NCBI GenBank assembly: GCA_903930145.1
Contig: CAIYXP010000173.1
Location: 1-39,730, forward strand
Source of the DNA: an uncultured Methylococcaceae bacterium
GTDB lineage: Bacteria > Pseudomonadota > Gammaproteobacteria > Methylococcales > Methylococcaceae
Direction of reading: 5' to 3'
Length of the DNA: 39,730 bases
Each line of letters begins with the position of its first letter. Positions within the stretch are counted from its first letter, which is position 1. A program made the translations under genes and the position numbers. Shown in pieces: positions 29,403 through 36,993 of the stretch. The notes beneath the pieces were generated by a model. That model was not told the origin of the DNA, ran no database searches, and saw only the letters and a program-made list of their open reading frames with translations.

Positions 29403-30129
29403 TCTGAGCGTCATTATACGTTCCGGCATCTTCTATTTCTGCCAGACTATTTCGGTTTTGACCTTCGCGCCGATTGTTTTCTCTTTGTACCGAAGCCCAT
29501 TCGAGTCACGCTATCGTTGGGCTTTCAAATGGGTCAAACTGAACATGTGGTTCCTAGAGCATATCTGCGAACTCACTTATGAATTGCAGGGGCAAGAAAA
29601 CATTCCACCGACCAATGGAATCATCATATCCAAGCATCAATCGGCTTGGGAAACTTTATCGATTCAAGCCGTATTCCCTCCCTTAGTGTTTCTGTTAAAA
29701 AAGGAATTGCTCAGCGTACCCGTCTGGGGTTGGGCCTTGAGTTTGATGGAACCGATTGCCATAGACCGTGGCGCAAAGACGGCGGCATTGAAGAAATTAT
29801 TGCGGGATGGCGAAGATCGTTTGAAAAAAGGGCTTTGGGTGGTGATTTTCCCGGAAGGAACCCGCGTTCCCCCCGGTCAAAAAGGCCAATACAATGCCAG
29901 TGGCGCGATACTGGCCCACCGAGTCGGTTGCCCGGTGGTGCCCATTGCCCACAACGCCGGCGAATTTTGGGCTAGGCAAGCGTTTTTGAAGTACCCCGGT
30001 GTCATCCAAATGCGCATAGGCCCGGTCATTGACAGCCATCAAAGCGTGGCTGACATCATGCAACAGGCGGAAGATTGGATAGAAGGGCAAATGGCAGAAA
30101 TCACGACTATGGGTACTGTTGTGGAGTGA
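29365..30129 (+). CDS. 1-acyl-sn-glycerol-3-phosphate acyltransferase (PlsC-like)
   Basis: About 254 residues, attached to the inner membrane by N-terminal hydrophobic segments (residues about 18-45). Motif I reads KHQSAWET, so the usual HxxxxD is HxxxxE, a variant I recall from proteobacterial members. Motif II lies around EPIAIDRGAK and motif III is FPEGTRVPPG, followed by VPIAHNAGEFW. It would acylate lysophosphatidic acid. The start is uncertain: Met codons at 29341 and 29365 both lie inside gmhB and lack a good ribosome site. The gene ends 15 bp from the convergent FGE gene. Confidence 0.85.
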   Translation: MKPSNTYSSRKASLSVIIRSGIFYFCQTISVLTFAPIVFSLYRSPFESRYRWAFKWVKLNMWFLEHICELTYELQGQENIPPTNGIIISKHQSAWETLSIQAVFPPLVFLLKKELLSVPVWGWALSLMEPIAIDRGAKTAALKKLLRDGEDRLKKGLWVVIFPEGTRVPPGQKGQYNASGAILAHRVGCPVVPIAHNAGEFWARQAFLKYPGVIQMRIGPVIDSHQSVADIMQQAEDWIEGQMAEITTMGTVVE

Positions 30130-30144
30130 CTTTGCTGGCCTGAC

Positions 30145-31038
30145 TCACGACTGAACTCGGGCGCAGCGAAAGCCGAAGTTGTGGCTCTGGTAGACGGGGC
30201 CGTTGTAGTAACGGTACGCAGAACGGCAGTACCTCGCAACGTGGCTCCAAGACCCGCCACGCATCACACGAGCCGCGCTAGAATCCATAGTGCCTATCGG
30301 GTCAATCTGAGTTTCTTTGGTGTACATCCTCTTGCCGTCCGCACACCATTCCAGGACATTGCCGATCATGTCGTACAAGCCCCACGGGTTGGGCTGTTTC
30401 TGGCCGACTTCACGGGTGCCGGATTCGGGGTTTGAGTATTGTATCTCCTTCCAATCCGATGAATCATACCCTTCATCCAATTCGTAGCCTACACCGCTGT
30501 TGCCGCCGTACCAAGCTATCGGGTCTAGCGCTGGGGCGTTACTTTCACCTAGAATCTCAATCGGCCCACTGTACAGCGCGGTGTCGGTACGGGCGCGGCA
30601 GGCGTGTTCCCATTGCGCCTCGGTGGGTAGGCACAATTTCAAGCCGGGAATTTTGTCGTTGAGGGTTTGCAGGAAGGTCTGCACGCCGCTCCAACTGACT
30701 CCTTCAACAGGTCGGCGAGGGCTTTTGAAGCGGCTGGGGTTGTTGCCCATTACCGTTTCCCACAGGGCTTGGGTGCAAGGAGTGTCGGCCAGCCAGAAGC
30801 CTTGAGTGATGTAAACCCTGTGCTGTGGTCCTTCGTCATCGTAACGCCCCGGCTCGTCTTCCGGCGAACCCATCATAAACCGCCCCGGCGGAATCCAGCG
30901 CAAACGTTGGGTGACTTTTTCGAGGGTGAAGGCAACAAACACGCCGTATTCGTCCTGCCCCCACTCGCTGGCCCATGCGGGCGGGTTGCCGGAAGCTAAA
31001 GGATGCCAAGCAGTGTTGATGATGGGGATGGTATTCAT
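30145..31038 (-). CDS. FGE/SUMF1-domain protein with DGR-like variable C-terminus
   Basis: A 297-residue protein, almost entirely a formylglycine-generating-enzyme-like (C-type lectin) fold. It shows TQRLRWIPPGRFMMGSPEDEP, PCTQALWETVMGNNPSRF, LPTEAQWEHACRA, NPWGLYDMIGNVLEWCADG and RVMRGGSWSHVARYCRSA. The two-cysteine copper site of true FGE is not recognisable (a single Cys in ARYCRSA), so a binding role is likelier than catalysis. The last 34 codons before GlyPheArg...AlaArg form a variable region (separate entry) matching two others in the 1293-residue protein. The ribosome site is weak. No signal peptide, so a cytoplasmic ligand sensor is inferred. Confidence 0.88.
   Translation of the reverse strand: MNTIPIINTAWHPLASGNPPAWASEWGQDEYGVFVAFTLEKVTQRLRWIPPGRFMMGSPEDEPGRYDDEGPQHRVYITQGFWLADTPCTQALWETVMGNNPSRFKSPRRPVEGVSWSGVQTFLQTLNDKIPGLKLCLPTEAQWEHACRARTDTALYSGPIEILGESNAPALDPIAWYGGNSGVGYELDEGYDSSDWKEIQYSNPESGTREVGQKQPNPWGLYDMIGNVLEWCADGKRMYTKETQIDPIGTMDSSAARVMRGGSWSHVARYCRSAYRYYNGPVYQSHNFGFRCARVQS
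30157..30258 (-). other. Putative DGR variable region A (102 bp)
   Basis: Begins GGCGGGTCTTGG and ends TGCGCCCGA on the coding strand. Codons 1-4, 8-9, 11-14, 16, 21 and 32-34 are identical to the base in copies B and C. Codons 5-7, 10, 15, 17-20 and 22-28 differ mostly at positions 1-2. GTGAGTCA (30148-30141), which includes the stop, follows as in the other copies and may belong to the homing-initiation (IMH-like) sequence. Confidence 0.8.
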
Positions 31039-31055
31039 ACTGGACAGTCAATAGC

Positions 31056-31166
31056 TGTAGCCCGGATGGAGCCGCTTTGCGGCGCAATCCGGGGCGATCA
31101 TGGCTAGCAAACCCGTATTCCGCTGCGCCCTTCGACTTCGCTCAGGACAGGCTTCATACGGGCTAC
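31056..31166. repeat. Inverted repeat pair around a dispersed repeat
   Basis: GTAGCCCGGATGGAGCC (31056-31072) pairs with 31150-31166 at 15 of 17 positions. Between them are a GCCGCTTTGCGGC hairpin and a TTCGACTTCGCTCAGGACAG string that recurs, altered, near 32804 (TTCGGCTTCGCTCAAGACAG) and 32630. It fills the space between the FGE gene and the antitoxin-like gene. Confidence 0.6.
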
Positions 31167-31203
31167 ATTCCTTCCGAACGCGAAGCGTGAGTATCAAGGA
31201 CAA

Positions 31204-31428
31204 TCATCGCAGCATGTCCCAGTCAGTTTCAGGGATAATCGGCGACACGATGTCACCCAAGATTTTGCCTTTCCCGGCGATGGCGGGAGAAGGTTGCCGG
31301 GTCGTGACGGTGGACGGTTCTTCCAGCAACAAGAAAATGGCCTCCATCTTGCAATTGGGGGGTAGATCAGGCAAGCAAGTTGGCTTGCCTTTGGCATCAG
31401 TCTCGATAATCAGGCGTTCGGCGAACAT
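31204..31428 (-). CDS. Orphan antitoxin-like protein
   Basis: A 74-residue protein starting MFAERLIIETDAKGKPTCLP and ending with the motif IAGKGKILGDIVSPIIPETDW. That C-terminal signature is familiar from small proteins encoded just before PIN-domain toxins and is thought to contact the toxin. No PIN gene follows; the next gene is an FGE protein 166 bp away. The frame is open to 31593, but Met at 31428 gives the family start. Possibly a relic, or it acts with a distant toxin. Confidence 0.6.
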   Translation of the reverse strand: MFAERLIIETDAKGKPTCLPDLPPNCKMEAIFLLLEEPSTVTTRQPSPAIAGKGKILGDIVSPIIPETDWDMLR

Positions 31429-31494
31429 GGTTTTCTCATGGCGTTGTGAAGGGACAGAAAGCAAAAATCCGCTTATAAATCTGTTGCTCTTTCG

Positions 31495-31601
31495 TTGCGT
31501 CGTTGCGCCGTGGCGTGAGCAATAAACATCTCCGCTTTTGGCAAAGCATAGACGAACCTGAAAGACTTGAAAAGGTTTCACGCCACGGCGCAACGACGCA
31601 A
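31495..31601. repeat. 24-bp perfect inverted repeat pair
   Basis: TTGCGTCGTTGCGCCGTGGC plus GTGA (31495-31518) is perfectly complementary to 31578-31601, separated by 59 bp. It lies in the gap between the 1293-residue gene and the antitoxin-like gene, and could interrupt transcription of the island. No coding potential. Confidence 0.75.
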
Positions 31602-31689
31602 CGTTAACCGCTAAATGTCGGCAGACTGACTTACCCGCTGCGTCTGCCTTGCCCGGACTGTCGGGCCTGTGCCTGCCTGCTGTCTTGAC

Positions 31690-34600
31690 TCACGCCTGAA
31701 CTCGGGCGCAACGAAAACCAGTGTCGTAGTACTGGTAGTCGGGCTGGTAGTTACTACGGGACGCAGAACGGCAGTTCCTCGCGTCGTTAAGCCAAGACCC
31801 GCCGCGAACCACACGGGCCGCGCCAGCTTCGGCAGACACCCAAGCACTGCCATCGGTCGGAGCGCCGTTGTAATTGTCATGCCACGCATCCTGCACCCAT
31901 TCCCGGACATTGCCGTGCATCTCGTACAAGCCCCATGGATTCGTGGACAGGGATTTGACCGGAATAGTCTCATTTCGGTATTGACCTTTCTTGCCACCGG
32001 CATAGGGGTTGTTGCCATCATAGTTGACCTGCTCCGGGGTGATGTTGCCGCCAAAGCTAAACGGCGTGGTCGTCCCGGCGCGACAGGCGTATTCCCATTG
32101 TGCCTCGGACGGCAAGCTTAATTCCAGCCCCGGTGAACATTGGTTCAAGGCTTGGATAAATTGCTGTGCGTCATTCCAACTGACCTGCTCGACGGGCTTG
32201 TTGCCATCTTTGAAACGGCTACGGTTCTTCTTGCCCATCACCGCCTGCCACAAATCTTGAGTACAGGGGGTGTCAAACAGCCAATAACCTTGGGCGATGG
32301 TGACAGAATGCTGCGGGCCTTCGTCATCATAACGCCCCGGATCATCCTTCGAACCCATCATAAACCGCCCCGGCGGAATCCATCTTAGGCGCTGAATGAC
32401 CGGCTCGCCTTGCTTAGACTCTACGGCAATATCGGCGCACAAACCGAAGCGGTCGCGGCCTATGGATTTAGCCCATTTGGGTTTTTGGGTTTGCCGTAGT
32501 GTCAATTTTTCGCGGTCGGTGAGGATGGCGAAGGCTTTGGCCTGTGGTAGCGGTACGGTTGCATTGGGGGTGGTGGCTAGGCGGAGGAGTCTCGCGGCGA
32601 AGGTATCCTTCATAGGGTGCGCTGAGGGACGAAGCCTGTCCTGATCGGAGTCGAAGGGCGCACCATCGAGCCGATCCGGTTGATGCGCCTCGCTACGCTC
32701 GGCACATCCTATATCCTCTACCTGTAGAAGGCCGGAATAAGGTCGCGCAACGACCGTTTCCGGCATTTGGCCCGCCGTTTTGCCGGAAACGTCCGCCGGG
32801 GCGGGCCTTTCGGCTTCGCTCAAGACAGGCTTATTCCGGCCTACACTGCTTGGCTGACCCGCCGCTGGCTTGCCTGACTCACGATTCTGAATTCGGGCGC
32901 AACGGAAGCCAGTGAAGAAGTAACGGAGGTCGGGGTCATAGTAGTAACGGAACGCAGAACGGCAGTCCCTCGCGTAGTTGCCCCAAGACCCGCCACGCAA
33001 CACACGGGCCGCGCCAGCATCGACAGACTCCCAGACACTTCCATCGGTCGGCGCACTTTGGTAGTTGCCATGCCACGCATCCTGCACCCATTCCCAGACA
33101 TTGCCGTGCATTTCGTACAAGCCCCATGGATTCGCGGGTAGGGATTTGACAGGAACCGTCTCTTTTCGATACTGGCCTTTCTTGCCTCCGGCATAGGGGT
33201 ACTCGCCTTGATAGTTGACTTGCTCGGTGGTGATGTTGCCGCCGAAGCTAAACGGAGTGATAGTTCCGGCGCGGCAAGCATATTCCCATTGCGCCTCGGA
33301 TGGCAAGCTTAAATCCAACCCCTTCTGGTTAAGAGCCTGGATGAATTTTTGCGTATCGTTCCAACTGACCCGTTCAACGGGCCGGTCTGCCCCTTTGAAA
33401 TTGCTTAGGTTGCCTCCCATCACCACCTCCCACAAAGCCTGAGTACAGGCGGTGTCAAAAAGCCAGTAGCCTTGTTGGATGTTGACTGTATGCTGTAAGC
33501 CTTCGGCATTAGAACGCTCGGCTTCTGTCTTTGGCGAACCCATCATAAAAGTGCCCGGTGCTATCCAGCGCATCCGTTGGGTAACGCTTATGGCTTTTTT
33601 ACCCGAATAATCAATACTTCCGTCATAGCTCCAAGAACCATCATAAAGAGTGTCCTTTTCGCCATCTACCACAAACTCGACCCAAGCACCGTATTCATCC
33701 CATCCCCAATCACTCGCCCAAGAAGGCGGTTCGCCGGTTTCCCAAAAACCATTTTCCCTCGTTCCCACGATCTCCGACTCAAGCTGTAGGCCGGAATAAG
33801 GTCGCACAGCGACCGTTTCCGGCATTTGGCCCTCCGTTTTGCCGGAAACGCCCGCCGGAGCGGGCTTATTCCGGCCTACTTCTTGGCGCGGAGCGTGGGA
33901 ACGATCACTTAAAGGTTCAAATTCAATCAGCCCATTCCGGGTGCTCACGTCAGTCAGCAGACTTCCCGCTAGTAAAGCTTCGGACAAGTCTTGGATGACA
34001 CTCAAGACGTTGCCGATTTGGAACAGATGAACCCGGCGTTCGGGTTGGTCAGGGGCGGGGATGTCGCCGGGATGGATGCCCAAAGGGATTTCTGAGGTGA
34101 TTTCCATGGCGAGTTCGGCCAGCCTAGCGCCAATCATTTCGTCTTTCCAAATATACCCGGTCGAACGGGCCTGAATTCGGGCGAGCCAAGCACGGTCGCC
34201 GGCTGGCATGGTGTCAGCAGATAAGCCGGGATTCTCCTCGCAAAACTTGGCGAAGTAGCGGCGAGCATCGTCCAGGTCCATTGCCAAATCGTCATCGGCT
34301 AAGATGGAATCCGGGTCGAAATTCAACAATTCGTCATACCAGATTTCCTCCGGCAAGCCTCGCCGCCAAACCTTGAGCAAGTGGATCAACCTTAGTCGGA
34401 TATCCGGGTGTTCTTGGCAAGAAAAGGCCAGACGTAGCTTTTGGGCTTCGGTGGGTGACAGTGTAGCCCCTGCTGCTGAATCGCTGATGAGTGAGGGGTG
34501 TTGCCAGACATCGGCTTCGGTGCTGGCGTCGGCTTGATCGGCTGGCAACAGCAAGCGGGCGGCGCGTAACAGCCCCGGTTCTATCCTTGAAGCCGGGGCG

Positions 34601-35571
34601 ACGAGGCGCAACAAACGCTCGGCCCGTTCCGCCAAGCGGTCGCCATCATCGGTCAAACGCGGTCGCTCCCATGGGATGACACGCCAGACTTTTGCCAATT
34701 CGGGTGGGCAACGGGCGGCGGGTGCGGGAAACAAGGCCAGCGGATGGCAACCGGCTTCCAATAATTCCAAGCCGATGTCCTGCCAGCGTTGCCGCAGAAC
34801 AGATCCTTGCACCGCCAAACAACCCAAGTCACCTAGGGCCAGCACCAAGGTTCCCGGCGGAGGAGGCCAATCGTCGGGTTCGCCGCCCACCAGAAACGGG
34901 CGGTCCAGTCCATCGTCGATGATTGCCCGACTCAGGGCGTGGGTAGGCAGCAAACAACGCACGGCTTCCCGGACGAGTCGCTTGTCGGCGCGGTAGGGGA
35001 TTAGCCGGCGGCTGTCGTCTTCAATCAACAACAGGCTAGGTCCCCAACGGCGGCGGCGCTCATGCGGGAAATATTCCAACACATCGCCCCGGCTGATGTG
35101 CCAAATGGTTTTCCCCATATCAATGGCGCGGCCTTCGCGGTAATCGCTGAGGACTTGCCTCAGGCGCGGGGCCAGTTCCGGCCAAGTTGCCAGCGGTTGG
35201 AAGCGGGGCGGCTGTGACGGTCTGCCACGCCAGCCCTCATATTTTCCAAGCTTAGGCTTAGTTCGCGTCTGGGCTTCTTCGCTATCGTCGGCAAAATGTT
35301 CATAGGATTCCACCCGCCAGAACGTGACATCCAGCAGCGGGGTTTCCACCATGTCAGGCGGTTTGCCGGTTTCAGCGTTGATGAATGATGGTTCTGGCAG
35401 CGGCTGATCCGGCTTAGTTTCTTGTGGTGTTGGCGGTTGCCAAGATAAGTGCAATTGCCCGGCCAAGTAGCGTATCTCGTCGGGCAGGGTCTCGCCATCG
35501 GGAAAGCCGCAAGCGATGGCATCCACCAAATCGGCGCGGCTAAGAGCGCTGCGGCGTGGGGTGCAATTCAT
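31690..35571 (-). CDS. vWA-like region plus two FGE/SUMF1 domains with variable regions (apparent gene fusion)
   Basis: A 1293-residue protein. Residues 1-550 are a family I cannot name. About 175-300 (GPSLLLIEDDSRRL, GTLVLALGDLGCLA, VIPWERPRL) looks like a degenerate vWA fold, the usual partner of MoxR ATPases (inference). Residues about 555-602 are encoded by palindromic repeats. FGE domain 1 spans about 620-900 and FGE domain 2 about 987-1293. The repeat-rich joint (about 900-986) and an internal Met at 32613 that would give a 307-residue FGE protein, like the neighbour at 30145, suggest two genes merged after a 2-nt change removed the first stop. The two FGE domains are very similar in DNA. 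The ATG overlaps the stop of the upstream heptad-repeat gene (ATGA). Confidence 0.8.
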   Translation of the reverse strand: MNCTPRRSALSRADLVDAIACGFPDGETLPDEIRYLAGQLHLSWQPPTPQETKPDQPLPEPSFINAETGKPPDMVETPLLDVTFWRVESYEHFADDSEEAQTRTKPKLGKYEGWRGRPSQPPRFQPLATWPELAPRLRQVLSDYREGRAIDMGKTIWHISRGDVLEYFPHERRRRWGPSLLLIEDDSRRLIPYRADKRLVREAVRCLLPTHALSRAIIDDGLDRPFLVGGEPDDWPPPPGTLVLALGDLGCLAVQGSVLRQRWQDIGLELLEAGCHPLALFPAPAARCPPELAKVWRVIPWERPRLTDDGDRLAERAERLLRLVAPASRIEPGLLRAARLLLPADQADASTEADVWQHPSLISDSAAGATLSPTEAQKLRLAFSCQEHPDIRLRLIHLLKVWRRGLPEEIWYDELLNFDPDSILADDDLAMDLDDARRYFAKFCEENPGLSADTMPAGDRAWLARIQARSTGYIWKDEMIGARLAELAMEITSEIPLGIHPGDIPAPDQPERRVHLFQIGNVLSVIQDLSEALLAGSLLTDVSTRNGLIEFEPLSDRSHAPRQEVGRNKPAPAGVSGKTEGQMPETVAVRPYSGLQLESEIVGTRENGFWETGEPPSWASDWGWDEYGAWVEFVVDGEKDTLYDGSWSYDGSIDYSGKKAISVTQRMRWIAPGTFMMGSPKTEAERSNAEGLQHTVNIQQGYWLFDTACTQALWEVVMGGNLSNFKGADRPVERVSWNDTQKFIQALNQKGLDLSLPSEAQWEYACRAGTITPFSFGGNITTEQVNYQGEYPYAGGKKGQYRKETVPVKSLPANPWGLYEMHGNVWEWVQDAWHGNYQSAPTDGSVWESVDAGAARVLRGGSWGNYARDCRSAFRYYYDPDLRYFFTGFRCARIQNRESGKPAAGQPSSVGRNKPVLSEAERPAPADVSGKTAGQMPETVVARPYSGLLQVEDIGCAERSEAHQPDRLDGAPFDSDQDRLRPSAHPMKDTFAARLLRLATTPNATVPLPQAKAFAILTDREKLTLRQTQKPKWAKSIGRDRFGLCADIAVESKQGEPVIQRLRWIPPGRFMMGSKDDPGRYDDEGPQHSVTIAQGYWLFDTPCTQDLWQAVMGKKNRSRFKDGNKPVEQVSWNDAQQFIQALNQCSPGLELSLPSEAQWEYACRAGTTTPFSFGGNITPEQVNYDGNNPYAGGKKGQYRNETIPVKSLSTNPWGLYEMHGNVREWVQDAWHDNYNGAPTDGSAWVSAEAGAARVVRGGSWLNDARNCRSASRSNYQPDYQYYDTGFRCARVQA
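31702..31803 (-). other. Putative DGR variable region C (102 bp)
   Basis: Same length, invariant codons and ends as copies A and B, no indels. Variable codons include CTT, AAC, GAC, AAC, TCC, AGT, AAC and TAC. Two are CAG, an exception to the pyrimidine third base. The GCG TGA stop and GTGAGTCA (31693-31686) follow. Confidence 0.8.
32724..32844. repeat. GTAGGCCGGAATAAG repeat inside the 1293-residue gene (FGE-FGE joint)
   Basis: The ends GTAG-AAGGCCGGAATAAGGTCGC and CTTATTCCGGCCTAC form an inverted pair around two CGTTTCCGGC/GCCGGAAACG arms. It is the same family as 10943 and 33786. Next to it, toward the second FGE domain, lies another dispersed palindrome (GGATGTGCCGAGCGTAGCGAGG on the coding strand). 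Together they encode the low-complexity joint between the FGE domains. Confidence 0.8.
32893..32994 (-). other. Putative DGR variable region B (102 bp)
   Basis: Same ends and invariant codons as A and C. Variable codons include GGC, AAC, TAC, GAC, TTC, TAC, TAC, TAT and CTC. Downstream, CAG is followed by AATCG instead of TCG or GCG before TGAGTCA. The extra two bases put the TGA out of frame and let translation run on. Confidence 0.8.
33763..33906. repeat. Nested repeats encoding a linker in the 1293-residue protein
   Basis: A GTAGGCCGGAATAAG...CTTATTCCGGCCTAC palindromic unit (33786-33879) is bracketed by CGTTCCCACGAT (from 33764) and GGAGCGTGGGAACGATC (to about 33906), relatives of the 11313 hairpin. 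The 144-bp block keeps the frame and adds about 48 residues before the first FGE domain. Confidence 0.8.
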
Positions 35572-35927
35572 AAGACGTTTCCGAAACCAGAAATTCGGGC
35601 AAGGAAATGGCGACGACGAGGGCTGAAAGGACTAACACGCTGCCAGATATTGCGATCACCGTGCCGGATATTGTGATCTCTGAGCCAGATGTCGCGATCA
35701 CGAAGCCGGAGATAGCGACCGCGAAGCCGGAGATAGCGACCGCGAAGCCGGATGTCGCGACCGCGAAGCCGGAGATAGCGACCGCGAAGCCGGATGTAGC
35801 GACCGCGAAGCCGGATGTCGTGACCGCGAAGCCGGAGATAGCGACCGCGAAGCCGGAGATAGCAACCGCGAAGCCGGATATCGCAAGCACGGAAGCGGAA
35901 ATCATGGTTTAGCAGAAGAACCCTCAT
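35568..35927 (-). CDS. Arginine-rich heptad-repeat protein in the TIR-MoxR-FGE operon
   Basis: A 119-residue frame not known to me. After a short start (MRVLLLNHDFRFRACD) come about 12 copies of a seven-residue unit, R-[DY]-[IL]-R-L-R-G, then a basic tail (SPRRRHFLARISGFGNVL). The unit is 21 bp, so all frames stay open and length alone proves nothing. The support is position: its ATG overlaps the MoxR stop as ATGA (35927-35924), and its TGA overlaps the next ATG the same way (35571-35568). A purine-rich ribosome site (GCGAGAGGAGG) precedes it. A strongly basic, regularly repeating protein could bind nucleic acid or membranes; function unknown. It could still be a non-coding minisatellite spacer. 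Confidence 0.5.
   Translation of the reverse strand: MRVLLLNHDFRFRACDIRLRGCYLRLRGRYLRLRGHDIRLRGRYIRLRGRYLRLRGRDIRLRGRYLRLRGRYLRLRDRDIWLRDHNIRHGDRNIWQRVSPFSPRRRHFLARISGFGNVL
35631..35903. repeat. 21-bp tandem repeat (about 13 units)
   Basis: The plus-strand core unit is GCGACCGCGAAGCCGGAGATA, or a variant ending GATGTC. Twelve units run without gaps from 35652 to 35903, with a decayed thirteenth at 35631-35651. Central units are nearly identical and the outer ones diverge, as expected from unequal exchange or slippage in the middle. Confidence 0.95.
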
Positions 35928-36979
35928 GCCTCCTCTCGCTCCCTCGCCGCCTCCGGGTGCTTCTTCAAGACAAACCGGCCCACTTGCTCAATCAACGCTT
36001 CTTGGCGTTTGAAGTCGCCACCCGCTTGGACCACGACGGCGCGGACCAAATCCAAGTATTCCGCCTGTCCCGGCAGCGGTCGCCAGTGGCGTTGCTCGGC
36101 GGCGGCGCGATCATCCGCCAACAGTCCGGCGGCTTTTTCCAGCACCTCCATCGTGGTCAACAGCTTGCCGGTTTGGGTGTCGGTGAAATGAGTTTTGCCG
36201 CGCTCGATTAGCTTGTCCATCAGTTTGTCGCGCTCTTTCGGCAGTTTAAGGTGCAAAACAAGGCAGCGGCGGATAAAGGCGTCCGGCAGGGCGCGTTCCT
36301 CGTTGGTGGTGATGACGACCAAGGGCTGTGGGCCTCTGATTTCCACCGGCTGGCTAAAACCTTGCGGGGTAAAGCGGCCCGCACCTAATGCCTCTAATAA
36401 TCCATTGGGGACATCGGACTCGGCCTTGTCGATTTCGTCTATTAGCACGACACAGCCTTTGGCATAGTCGCCGCCGTCCGCTTGCGGTGGCGGGGCGACC
36501 CGGACTTTATCCGCTTGTTTGGCGGCATTTTCCCAATCGAACGCCCACCAAAGGGCGCGGGGATGTAGGAATTGTCGGGGGTCAAGCCGTTTGCGGAGCA
36601 GCTTGAGGGCTATTTCTGCCGGGTCGCCATCTTGTGGGTCATAGTCTTTCAGCGGCGGACAGGCGACTTGCAAAGCCCCCATGACTTGCGCCTCGGCCAA
36701 ACGGCCCACGGCATCGAAATGCCAAAGTAGATCGCGGGATTCGGTGCGGGCATCCACCACATGCTGGATGAAAGCCCGCCCCAAGGCTTTGGCGGCGGCA
36801 CGGGCCAACTGGCTCTTGCCGATTCCCGGCTCGCCGCGCACCAACAAAGGCCGGGATGCGGACAGCGCGGCGTTGATCGCCATCAATTGTTCCGGCTCGA
36901 AATGGTGGCGCGGCTTGAGCGTGTCATGCTCGGCGGCAAGGTCTTCGATATGGTCGGCGCGGATGGAAAGGAATTCCAC
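35924..36979 (-). CDS. MoxR-type AAA+ ATPase
   Basis: About 351 residues. Walker A GEPGIGKS lies near residues 49-56 and Walker B VVLIDEIDKAE near 180-190. Sensor 1 is VVITTNEERALPDAFIRRC with candidate arginine fingers, and a C-terminal helical lid follows. The MoxR hallmark is an ATPase that remodels partners through vWA proteins; here the downstream gene offers a vWA-like region. Start: GTG at 36979 has GGAG 8 nt upstream and lies 14 nt after the TIR stop; a TTG at 37003, overlapping the TIR gene, is the alternative. The stop overlaps the next ATG (ATGA). Confidence 0.88.
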   Translation of the reverse strand: MEFLSIRADHIEDLAAEHDTLKPRHHFEPEQLMAINAALSASRPLLVRGEPGIGKSQLARAAAKALGRAFIQHVVDARTESRDLLWHFDAVGRLAEAQVMGALQVACPPLKDYDPQDGDPAEIALKLLRKRLDPRQFLHPRALWWAFDWENAAKQADKVRVAPPPQADGGDYAKGCVVLIDEIDKAESDVPNGLLEALGAGRFTPQGFSQPVEIRGPQPLVVITTNEERALPDAFIRRCLVLHLKLPKERDKLMDKLIERGKTHFTDTQTGKLLTTMEVLEKAAGLLADDRAAAEQRHWRPLPGQAEYLDLVRAVVVQAGGDFKRQEALIEQVGRFVLKKHPEAAREREEA

Positions 36980-36993
36980 GAGTCTGGCTCCGG

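Noticed and set aside
30145..31038. Calling the FGE proteins sulfatase-activating enzymes
   Set aside because: The paired active-site cysteines of formylglycine-generating enzyme are not recognisable, no sulfatase gene is nearby, and the C-terminal segment is hypervariable.
35631..35903. Possible CRISPR array
   Set aside because: The units are contiguous 21-bp tandem repeats with no spacers and there are no cas genes nearby.
35607..35912. Plus-strand frame of 101 residues made of A-T-A-K-P-[ED]-[IV] heptads, and a second minus-strand frame (35540-35905) of I-S-G-F-A-V-A heptads
   Set aside because: A 21-bp tandem repeat without stops keeps every frame open. Only the minus-strand frame 35568-35927 has start and stop codons that fit the operon, so the others are treated as shadows.
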